Notes under the pieces: generated by a model
What the model was told of the DNA's origin: nothing
Database searches by the model: none
What the model saw: only the letters and a program-made list of their open reading frames with translations
Translations under genes and position numbers: made by a program
Source of the DNA: an uncultured Desulfovibrio sp.
GTDB taxonomy: Bacteria > Desulfobacterota > Desulfovibrionia > Desulfovibrionales > Desulfovibrionaceae
Reading direction: 5' to 3'
Length of the DNA stretch: 60,967 bases
Assembly (NCBI GenBank): GCA_905235595.1
Contig: CAJOMG010000003.1
Coordinates: 1-60,967, forward strand
In this document: positions 17,913-25,208 of the stretch, one piece after another
Position numbering within the stretch: position 1 is the stretch's first letter
How the letters are laid out: every line of letters starts with the position of its first letter

Positions 17913-18820
17913 AAGGCGCTCCGAGCCTGTACAACCACATCTCGTCCACCGCATGTTGCACGGCACAGACAATCAATAGCTGCAGTCTCTCCCCCACGGA
18001 TTGCTGCCAGGGCATGGACAACATCCAGTGCATGCGTCAGGGGGCCGTGCCCCCACTGGGGCTCATGGTCTGTTCCATTTTGCGAACATGCAGCCCCGGA
18101 AAGAAAAACCGGAATGCCCCGCTCTGCATCTGCTCCCCAAAGCGTACGCAGGCGTGGCAGGCCAGGCGTTTCACGCTTCAGGCAAAAAAATGCTGCACCT
18201 TCCGTCAGTGGAAGGCCATCTCGAAATAATTGCGGGCAACAGGCAGAAAAACGACTGTCCACTTCGTCAACAACGCCGAGCAACACAACATCCGCTCGTT
18301 GCGAAGAAAGCAGGGCTGCCGCCGTGGTCAATGCACCGGCAAAGGACAGTTCGAACTGCGAAACAGTAAAACACGGCCCCCGGATACCCAGTAACAGGCT
18401 CAACAACCCTGCCCCCACATTGTTCACGGCATGGGAGAATGCAGTAGGCGAAGATAGCTGGGGCCCGTTATCAATGATTGAATCCATGAAGTCCATATTC
18501 ATTTGAACACAGCTGAATGCTGTGCCCAGAACAAGTGCCATGCGGGACTCCATTGCCTCCCGATGCAATCCGGCTTGCTGCAGGGCATCATACGCAGCCA
18601 ACAGCGCCATTCGCGCATAAAAAGGAACCCGCCGCAATTTCCCTGCAGGCAGATATGCAGTCAAACGGGCAATGTCAGGTCGAACCCTGCCAGCAGCTTC
18701 TGAAAAAGCGGGGGTAGCACGGGGGGCAGGCATATTCTGAACAATCTCAATGGCATCCTTGCCACCAGTGCTGTGCACCGCCCCCACACCTTTCACAGAG
18801 AGAAAAGGAATCGGTTTCAT
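17909..18820 (-). CDS. apeC: Chain-length-factor-like ketosynthase homologue (ApeC-like)
   Basis: A shortened ketosynthase-fold protein of 303 residues, where full ketosynthases have about 400. The nucleophile region reads GPCFTVSQFELSF, so the active cysteine is replaced, apparently by Glu. The C-terminal half, including both catalytic histidine motifs, is missing or unrecognisable. In studied aryl polyene systems such a subunit pairs with a complete ketosynthase as a heterodimer and shapes chain length. It lies between a complete ketosynthase and the ligase, with ATGA overlaps on both sides, which fits such a pair. Confidence 0.8.
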   Translation of the reverse strand: MKPIPFLSVKGVGAVHSTGGKDAIEIVQNMPAPRATPAFSEAAGRVRPDIARLTAYLPAGKLRRVPFYARMALLAAYDALQQAGLHREAMESRMALVLGTAFSCVQMNMDFMDSIIDNGPQLSSPTAFSHAVNNVGAGLLSLLLGIRGPCFTVSQFELSFAGALTTAAALLSSQRADVVLLGVVDEVDSRFSACCPQLFRDGLPLTEGAAFFCLKRETPGLPRLRTLWGADAERGIPVFLSGAACSQNGTDHEPQWGHGPLTHALDVVHALAAIRGGETAAIDCLCRATCGGRDVVVQARSAL

Positions 18821-20022
18821 CTGGCCACCCCCAGCACCAGGGCAGCATTGCCACCGCCGAATCCCAATGATGTTGACAATGCAAACGGCCTTGTTACAGG
18901 TTGCACTTCGCGGGTCGGGGCAAAACCGATTTCAGGATCAAGTGTGGCAAAGCCCTGCGTGGCTGGTACAAAACCACTGCGCAAGGCAGTCAGGGCAAGT
19001 ACAGCCTCCAGTGCACCGGCTGCGCCCAGAGTATGGCCAGTACCCCCTTTGCTGCCCCACACTGGAGTATAAGGCAGCAGGGCGTGCAGCACCTGCCCTT
19101 CGACCCTGTCATTCTCCCGCGTAGCCGTGCCGTGGGCATTAACAAATGCAATATCCTCTGCAGATATTGCCGCTTGGGCAAATGCCATGGCAATGGCATC
19201 GCGTAATCCTCGCCCTTCAGGGTGTGGTGCAGTAAAATGATACGCGTCTGACGCGCTGCCAAAACCCAATATGCGTCCAAATACAGGCGCATTGCGACGT
19301 TTGGCAAAATCAGCGTCTTCCAGCACCAATGCAGCAGCTCCCTCACCAAGATTCAGTCCATTGCGATTTCTGTCAAAGGGGCGACACGGCGTGTCAGAAA
19401 AAATCATAAGGCGTGCAAAGCCAGTATGGGGAACAAGACTCAGGGCGTCAGCTCCGCCGCAAACAGCACAGGGACACTGGCCCGTGGTAATGAGATCCAC
19501 GGCAATACCCACAGCATCCGCACCGGAGGTGCAGGCATCGGTAATGGTAAGGCGTTGCCCACAGGCTTCGGGCAGCAGTTGCAGTGCGAGGTTGGACGAA
19601 AAATAATCCTCGATATCAGAATTGCCTATAGCGTCATTGCATTTTTTTACAGTACCCGAGGCATCAACGTTTTCAGCGAGGGCGCGGCTTGCTCTGTAAG
19701 ACGTCAAAAAGTGTAATGCACTGCCAGCAGTGGTACCAAAGATCACGCCCGATTCTCTTTGTGCCCATAATGGCAATTGTGCCGTAGCAAGTGCCTGAGT
19801 AACAACTTCATGCGCAAGACAAAAAGTATCCCAGGCAGAATGCCTCCGTCCTCCAGGGAATAATGCTTCACCCACGGAAAAAAACGGGTAGGGAAGCGCT
19901 TGCGTATCAAGACATTGAGAAGAAGTAAGATGCCTTCTGGCATTTTCCAGACCGTGCAATGCAGCGTCAGGATTTGTACCCGCTGCACACAGACAAGCCA
20001 TGCCTGTCACAACGACGTCCAT
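18817..20022 (-). CDS. Beta-ketoacyl-ACP synthase A of the aryl polyene cluster
   Basis: A complete FabF-type condensing enzyme of 401 residues: DACTSG (Cys near 162), NAHGTA (His near 297) and TGHTLGAAG (His near 326) are all present. It would extend the polyene chain with malonyl units on the carrier proteins. The frame opens at 20175, but that part overlaps the carrier protein gene; ATG 20022 has GAGGAAG upstream and begins with the family's MDVVVTGM. It overlaps the chain-length-factor-like gene by ATGA, so the two are probably the heterodimer partners. Confidence 0.87.
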   Translation of the reverse strand: MDVVVTGMACLCAAGTNPDAALHGLENARRHLTSSQCLDTQALPYPFFSVGEALFPGGRRHSAWDTFCLAHEVVTQALATAQLPLWAQRESGVIFGTTAGSALHFLTSYRASRALAENVDASGTVKKCNDAIGNSDIEDYFSSNLALQLLPEACGQRLTITDACTSGADAVGIAVDLITTGQCPCAVCGGADALSLVPHTGFARLMIFSDTPCRPFDRNRNGLNLGEGAAALVLEDADFAKRRNAPVFGRILGFGSASDAYHFTAPHPEGRGLRDAIAMAFAQAAISAEDIAFVNAHGTATRENDRVEGQVLHALLPYTPVWGSKGGTGHTLGAAGALEAVLALTALRSGFVPATQGFATLDPEIGFAPTREVQPVTRPFALSTSLGFGGGNAALVLGVAR

Positions 20023-20029
20023 CGCTTCC

Positions 20030-20302
20030 TCATTTGCCTGTCTGGCGTAAAAGAATGAAGTCCGCCAAGCCACTGATAGATGTAAATGCCTGTCGCGCTT
20101 CTTCAGCGTCAGCAATGGCGACGCCAAATTCCTTCTCCACAATGACAACGAGCTCGACAGCATCCAGAGAATCAAGCATCAAGCCCTTCTCAGTATCAAA
20201 AAGCGGAAGGTCAGAATCAATATCCTCCGGAGTAATGTCTTCCAGTCGCAAACCAGTAACAATAAGTGCTTTTAAGGAATTTTCTATATCATTTTTTGTC
20301 AT
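20030..20302 (-). CDS. Acyl carrier protein 1 of the aryl polyene cluster
   Basis: A 90-residue acidic carrier protein. The phosphopantetheine site is in GLMLDSLDAVELV, where the serine follows the aspartate. It should carry the growing aryl polyene thioester. ATG 20302 is preferred because AGG lies at good distance; two other ATGs lie just upstream. It comes 7 bases before ketosynthase A and after an AT-rich non-coding stretch of about 125 bases, so transcription may restart here. Confidence 0.85.
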   Translation of the reverse strand: MTKNDIENSLKALIVTGLRLEDITPEDIDSDLPLFDTEKGLMLDSLDAVELVVIVEKEFGVAIADAEEARQAFTSISGLADFILLRQTGK

Positions 20303-20428
20303 ACTCATACCTACATGCATGTTTTCCTATGTAGCAAAAAAATATCACTGTAACGATGTTTACATTTATTATCAGACTAAAAGAGATAGTATTATTACTA
20401 AAATTGAAATAATCATGCAATAATTGTT
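20303..20428. other. AT-rich spacer inside the aryl polyene cluster
   Basis: This is one of only two real gaps in an otherwise overlapping cluster. It is markedly AT-rich, like the gene beside it. I see AT tracts that could serve as a minus-strand promoter for carrier protein 1, but no clear -35/-10 pair and no terminator hairpin. Confidence 0.4.
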
Positions 20429-21679
20429 TTATACATGATAATACCTTGAAAGTTCTGCAATATTTGCATTAAATAACGATATGGCATCTTCAGTATCAAT
20501 TCTGCCATCAAGGAATAAATCTGCAATTTTGCAAAATGATTCCATAGGTTGTGCAAGATGTGGATTTGTATTATCTATTGCTGCAAGAAAAATAAATAAA
20601 TTATTTGTTATTACATTCAATCCTAATTGAAGTTTCAGATTCATATTTTTTTGCATATAGCGCATCTGTATACAATCTGATGGAGAATATACGTTAGAAA
20701 ATAAAAAAATTTTAGATTGCAAAACATTATTTTGCAATAATGGAAGCAAATTAAATCTGAATATCTCTGATTGAGCATTATCATTATTTTGTTTAGATAT
20801 TCCACTTACTTTATTAAATACTGTATTAAAATAATCAAGTTTATTTTCATATTTGTAGTATTGATAAACAGATATTTGAGGACATAATGCTATACATTTT
20901 GCATCTTTGAACATACAAGCAATACAAATCGAGGCAAATGCTCCATTTGAGCTACTTATAAATGTAATATTATTATATTCTATATTATATATATCGCATA
21001 TTTTTTTAATAATATCAGAAATTCCATTGATAACTGAATCATCACGAGTTCCATAATAAAAACAGATGGCTTTTTGTGCAAAATTAATTTGACGTGTAGG
21101 ATCATCAATATATAAACAATAACCATCAAAAATAGAGCTATATGTCTTTCTCATAAAAGATGGATAGGAACGATGGACTCCATATGCTGAAAGGAATACA
21201 TATAATTTTTTTGTAGATGATGACAAAAGACAGCATTCATAAATAAATGAATGGTGATGGATGCTGAGTTTATTATAATAATCAGCTGTCAATTGTGATA
21301 ATTGTAAATGTTTTGTTCTAGAATTGAAAGCTGCATTTATAATTGAACGCTCTCGCACAAAACTTCCTGGGGCAAGCTCCATTTCCAAAAATAATCCGTC
21401 CTCTGTGAGAGAAAACGGTGCACATGCGTAAAGTTTTTCCCGATTGTTAATAAAATGGAGAAGAGGATTTTCATCGTCAAGCTGTATATGGCGTCTATTG
21501 AGGAATTTCTTGTAATGAGCAATAGAAAATTTCTTGCTTGGATTCCTTCCTTCTTTTGCTCCAAATTCAAGAAAATGTACCACAGGGTCAACCTGTGCCT
21601 GAAGAACATCCTGATTATGTTCCAAATAGTAAGCAGCATCAAACAAAGGTGAATTTCGTAATATATTGATATCATTCAT
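20429..21679 (-). CDS. AT-rich gene: alpha/beta-hydrolase-like protein with glycosyltransferase-type N-terminal repeats
   Basis: A 416-residue protein without signal peptide. Residues 1-75 hold repeats of the kind seen beside glycosyltransferases (FDAAYYLEHNQDV, DPVVHFLEFGAKEGRNP, NPLLHFI). The rest resembles an alpha/beta-hydrolase of the accessory-secretion Asp2 type, with a possible nucleophile in SSSNGAF near residue 243 after a KAICFYYG strand. It could transfer or remove an acyl group, but this is inference. Its base composition is far more AT-rich than the flanking genes, and it is bordered by gaps on both sides while its neighbours overlap each other, so it was probably inserted into the cluster. 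Confidence 0.65.
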   Translation of the reverse strand: MNDINILRNSPLFDAAYYLEHNQDVLQAQVDPVVHFLEFGAKEGRNPSKKFSIAHYKKFLNRRHIQLDDENPLLHFINNREKLYACAPFSLTEDGLFLEMELAPGSFVRERSIINAAFNSRTKHLQLSQLTADYYNKLSIHHHSFIYECCLLSSSTKKLYVFLSAYGVHRSYPSFMRKTYSSIFDGYCLYIDDPTRQINFAQKAICFYYGTRDDSVINGISDIIKKICDIYNIEYNNITFISSSNGAFASICIACMFKDAKCIALCPQISVYQYYKYENKLDYFNTVFNKVSGISKQNNDNAQSEIFRFNLLPLLQNNVLQSKIFLFSNVYSPSDCIQMRYMQKNMNLKLQLGLNVITNNLFIFLAAIDNTNPHLAQPMESFCKIADLFLDGRIDTEDAISLFNANIAELSRYYHV

Positions 21680-21797
21680 TTTTGTTAATAACCTTGCAAT
21701 TACGTCTTCAACAACATAATTGAGACACTTTTACCAATGGTAAAATACAAACAGCATCATTAAAGATATATCTGTTAAAATAATAAACGCACTCTAC

Positions 21798-22700
21798 TTA
21801 CACCCACATATCATAAAAATTAAAGAACTGATATGGATAATACTTTACTACAGCTTCCATAGCCCTTGCAAAACGCACAGCGTAGGGTCTAAAGGCATCA
21901 GGTTGACGGTGTGACAAACCTCTTGGCACGTCAAGATGTTCTACATGCCAGACCGTAACAAATCCCTTTTCACGTACAGTAAACAGCATGAGCAGGTCTG
22001 CTCCTGTAGATGAAGCTAATGCATAGGCGCTCAAGGGCAGACAAATCTCGCCTCCCAAAAAAGGGGTTTTGACACAGTGGTGCGTGGGAGTATTGGCAGG
22101 CAGTCTGTCTCCCATAAGGCACACAATTTCACCCCGTTTAAGCGCTGCTGATGCCTCTATCAGTGAACCGACCGGGTCGGACGCATCAATAATATGAAAG
22201 GGCTTGCCCCTCCCCCTCTCGAAATAATGCTTGTCAGGATCGTCTGGCGTTTTCATTTGCACTATATTCACAGGAGAATCAAATTGATCCAGCCCCGCAA
22301 GTCCTATTTGCCATGCACCGACATGCGCAGAAAGGATGATACACCCTTGGGGATTTTTTCCGGCTTCAGACAGGCAGTGATGTGCATATGGTGCAGTTGC
22401 GTGTAATAAAAAACGTCCAGAAATACCAGCGACCATACGATCCAGCAGGATATTGCCAAACGTCCAGTACAGACGATAGGCATTGATAATATTTTGCAAG
22501 GGACCGGCGTCTGGAAAGCGATGGGCAAGATACGCCGCACAGCGACGTCGAATTTGGGGCAGAAGCGTATAATACAAAACGACAAAAAACAGAACGAAAC
22601 GTGCAAAAACAACAAGTCTGCACCGTACCATACATTCAAAAACAGCATAGCGAAACTTGGAACCCAGGTTATGCCTTGTTTGTGGGTATTCAGCTGTCAT
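21798..22700 (-). CDS. LpxL/HtrB-type acyltransferase of the aryl polyene cluster
   Basis: A 300-residue inner-membrane acyltransferase. A hydrophobic anchor lies near residues 30-50, and the catalytic region reads SAHVGAWQ near residue 126. In LpxL enzymes this is HX4(D/E); here the acidic residue is Gln, which is unusual. Its likely role is to attach an acyl or polyene chain to a lipid carrier. ATG 22700 is preferred over 22721 because GGGAG precedes it; it then overlaps the glycosyltransferase gene by 11 bases. The 118-base AT-rich gap after its upstream neighbour gene holds no other gene. Confidence 0.78.
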   Translation of the reverse strand: MTAEYPQTRHNLGSKFRYAVFECMVRCRLVVFARFVLFFVVLYYTLLPQIRRRCAAYLAHRFPDAGPLQNIINAYRLYWTFGNILLDRMVAGISGRFLLHATAPYAHHCLSEAGKNPQGCIILSAHVGAWQIGLAGLDQFDSPVNIVQMKTPDDPDKHYFERGRGKPFHIIDASDPVGSLIEASAALKRGEIVCLMGDRLPANTPTHHCVKTPFLGGEICLPLSAYALASSTGADLLMLFTVREKGFVTVWHVEHLDVPRGLSHRQPDAFRPYAVRFARAMEAVVKYYPYQFFNFYDMWV

Positions 22701-23853
22701 ATTCGCGCTCCCGAAGGCCACGATAAAGCACGTAAGATAGTGCTCCGACTATACCCCCAACCAGCAGCCCTAAACAGGGTGCCAGACAAAACGCCCCCAA
22801 AATCCAGTCCATCAGACGCTGAGGAGCCTCATAACCAAGCGTACGGAGCGAAAATTCCGTTAGCCAGTTGCCATGACGGAGACGATATCCGACAAGGATT
22901 CCCAGGCCTGGCACAATTGGCGGCCAAGCAAGGGGGATAATTGCCAATGCACATATACGGTTCAGTCTAAACCATCCTATGCACAGCAAAAGCAGGATGC
23001 TCTGCACTCCAGGCAAAGGAAGTGAGGAAATAGCCATGGAAATGCCTGCGGCGCGTGCGAGTTCTGCAGGAGTGGCCTTATTTGACAGCAAACGGTGCAA
23101 CGATGCCATGGGATGCCTTAAGGAAACCTTGCCATCTGCAGCCACAGTGGATTGTCTGAAAGGCACAGGAACAAGCGCACGCAGGGTTAGTCGAGTATTG
23201 AGCAGCGAAATGTTAATGTTATCCTTTAAGGAATGAAAATGAGATACGCGCTCCTGTGCCGGCGGGTAATGAACGCGCACGTCAACTTCCCGTATGGCAA
23301 ATCCAGCCCATGAAGCACGCACCAGCACTTCGATTTCAAATGCATAGCCTCGTTCAGAAAGGGTTAGGCAGGCCAGCGCACAGAGTGGATATGCGCGAAA
23401 ACCGCTCTGCATGTCATGTACTGCCACACCTGTCTGCACACGCATCCAAAAGGCAGAAAATGCTCGCCCGAAACGTGATGCACGAGGTATATGCGGAACA
23501 GTGAAATCACGGCAGCCGACAATAAATGCATCGGGATACATCTGCACCATTTCCCAGATGCGTCCGATGTCTTCAGGATAATGCTGTCCATCCGCATCCA
23601 GCGTAATCATGTGGGTAGCCCCGGCATTTCTTGCAGTCCGGGCACCCGTCAGCAACGCAGCCCCCTTACCTTGATTGCATGGATGACGCACCAGCTGTAC
23701 TGGCAAATCCACCAGCGTTTCTGGCCCTCCATCTGAGGAACCGTCGTCTATGACAATAACAAGTGAACATTGGTGCAGAGCCCGTTCGACTACATTGCGG
23801 AGATTGGTCTTATGATTGTAAACGGGAATGACTATCGCCGGTACCGGATTCAT
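22690..23853 (-). CDS. Family 2 glycosyltransferase fused to a DUF2062 membrane domain
   Basis: A 387-residue two-domain protein. Residues 1-230 form a GT-A domain of the dolichyl-phosphate-mannose-synthase type (VIPVYNH, IDDGSSD, LDADGQH near residue 84). The remaining part is a DUF2062 segment with several membrane helices. It could glycosylate the polyene or its lipid anchor at the membrane. It overlaps the thioesterase gene upstream by ATGA and the LpxL-like gene downstream. A GT2 plus acyltransferase pair is usual in aryl polyene clusters. Confidence 0.82.
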   Translation of the reverse strand: MNPVPAIVIPVYNHKTNLRNVVERALHQCSLVIVIDDGSSDGGPETLVDLPVQLVRHPCNQGKGAALLTGARTARNAGATHMITLDADGQHYPEDIGRIWEMVQMYPDAFIVGCRDFTVPHIPRASRFGRAFSAFWMRVQTGVAVHDMQSGFRAYPLCALACLTLSERGYAFEIEVLVRASWAGFAIREVDVRVHYPPAQERVSHFHSLKDNINISLLNTRLTLRALVPVPFRQSTVAADGKVSLRHPMASLHRLLSNKATPAELARAAGISMAISSLPLPGVQSILLLLCIGWFRLNRICALAIIPLAWPPIVPGLGILVGYRLRHGNWLTEFSLRTLGYEAPQRLMDWILGAFCLAPCLGLLVGGIVGALSYVLYRGLREREYDS

Positions 23854-24329
23854 AAAGGAATGCCTTTTCGCCAGCCTTCACAAAACAAACGATAGAATTC
23901 TGGTTGTTCTAGAAGCAGATTACCATCCAGACCGAGCATAAGTTGCGTAGTTGATGCCGTCGTTGTTATGCTACCTTCCGCATCTTCAATATAATAGCTG
24001 AAGTCAAGGGTAGCGGCCTCATTCCACAATAGCATGGCGTGTATGACATACGTTTGCCCATAGCACAAAGGCCTTCTGAAATTCAGTTGTAGCAGCTTAA
24101 CAGGTACTATGACGTCATGTTCCAAAAAATCGGTGTAACTGATACCATACCGTCGCCCCAAAGCCTCACGCCCATCCTCCAGCCAGCTGGCATAATGCCC
24201 ATGCCACATTATCCGGGCTGCATCCACTTCCCCGAAACGGACAGTACGCTCCACGCGAACATGCAGTTCAGGAACTCCCTCCCTAGAGTCAAAATTTTTA
24301 TGACGGACACGAAGACGATGCGGCCTCAT
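23850..24329 (-). CDS. apeK: Hot-dog thioesterase (ApeK-like)
   Basis: A 159-residue 4-hydroxybenzoyl-CoA-thioesterase-type hot-dog protein. The family pattern is RFGEVDAARIMWHGHY, with the catalytic Asp, followed by WLEDGREALG. It probably releases or edits acyl thioesters on the carrier proteins. The frame is open to 24431, but AAGGAG places the start at ATG 24329 (or 24335), overlapping the 3' end of the dehydratase gene by about 30 bases. Its stop overlaps the glycosyltransferase start (ATGA). Confidence 0.8.
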   Translation of the reverse strand: MRPHRLRVRHKNFDSREGVPELHVRVERTVRFGEVDAARIMWHGHYASWLEDGREALGRRYGISYTDFLEHDVIVPVKLLQLNFRRPLCYGQTYVIHAMLLWNEAATLDFSYYIEDAEGSITTTASTTQLMLGLDGNLLLEQPEFYRLFCEGWRKGIPL

Positions 24330-24687
24330 ATACATCTCCTTCCAGCTGAAAACGGGCTGCCACGGCTTCACCACAGGAAAGAACACAAACCCATAAAAAC
24401 GGCTTCCGACCTGGGCTGATATGAAGGACAATATCTGTATGCGGCCCTACTGGCATAAAAAATTTTGCCTGTGGCACGCGAGCAAGCACAAAGGCAGGAA
24501 GGCAGTCCTCCAATGTTATCTGAGCAAGCAATATTTGTACAACGGCTGGAAGTACCGGCCTGCCAGGAAAATGCCCACTAAAGACAGCGCTATCATTTGC
24601 AAAACAAAAGTGACGCGACCAGCCGCCATCGGGCAGTTGTTCAATCCTGCAAGATGCTGCGCGCACGGCATTACGCATAATGCTCAT
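24298..24687 (-). CDS. apeI: Hot-dog 3-hydroxyacyl-ACP dehydratase (ApeI-like)
   Basis: A 129-residue FabZ/FabA-type protein with the catalytic histidine in SGHFPGRP near residue 38. The position that holds Glu in FabZ appears as Gln (PAVVQ). It would remove water in each elongation cycle, leaving the conjugated double bonds of the polyene in place since no enoyl reductase is present. The start ATG 24687 forms an ATGA overlap with the lipoprotein gene upstream. Confidence 0.8.
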   Translation of the reverse strand: MSIMRNAVRAASCRIEQLPDGGWSRHFCFANDSAVFSGHFPGRPVLPAVVQILLAQITLEDCLPAFVLARVPQAKFFMPVGPHTDIVLHISPGRKPFLWVCVLSCGEAVAARFQLEGDVYEAASSSCPS

Positions 24688-25208
24688 GGCTGCTCAGCCT
24701 TTGCAAAAACGATGTGCATGGTCAACCCATTGTTATCTTCTTTATAGAGGCATTGCAGGCAATCTGCCTTGTGTTCAAAATCGGCTTTCCATCCACTTCC
24801 CGCCACCTGCATTGCGGCGGAACTTTGCCGCCCTGAAGGTAATGCTGCTGCCACGCGATACATGGCCCGCCCTAGAAGCTGCAGCAAATGCTTTTCACGA
24901 GAGCGTTCTCCCAGTGCTAACGTGCAATTCAAGGTTAACGTATCCGAATTTTCTGTACGAGCATATGTACAGCTACCCAGCGTACGCCCGTATGACAAAA
25001 CAAGGACCAGCTTCCCTTCCCCTGTGCTCCCTAAAAACATCTCTCCCTGCATTGGCAGAATATGCCCGTTGAGATGGACACGCATGGCAAACTGGCAGGA
25101 TACAGGGCTGACAACATGCTCAGGATAAAGTGCGGCACCATTCCGTGTAGTGCATCCCACTACCAAAAAGATACATACTAACGTATAGAAAAGGCAAGGC
25201 AACTTCAT
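24684..25208 (-). CDS. DUF3261-type lipoprotein (ApeN-like)
   Basis: A 174-residue outer-membrane-type lipoprotein: MKLPCLFYTLVCIFLVVGC has a good lipobox (VVG|C). The mature part has paired cysteines and beta-rich sequence but no catalytic motif. Such a lipoprotein regularly follows the MMPL exporter in aryl polyene clusters and may help move the product to the outer membrane. ATG 25208 overlaps the exporter stop (ATGA), so the longer frame beginning at 25253 is rejected. Confidence 0.75.
   Translation of the reverse strand: MKLPCLFYTLVCIFLVVGCTTRNGAALYPEHVVSPVSCQFAMRVHLNGHILPMQGEMFLGSTGEGKLVLVLSYGRTLGSCTYARTENSDTLTLNCTLALGERSREKHLLQLLGRAMYRVAAALPSGRQSSAAMQVAGSGWKADFEHKADCLQCLYKEDNNGLTMHIVFAKAEQP

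Noticed and set aside
22494..22940. Plus-strand frame opposite the acyltransferase and glycosyltransferase genes
   Set aside because: Both genes on the other strand are complete and family-typical; the plus-strand product is not.
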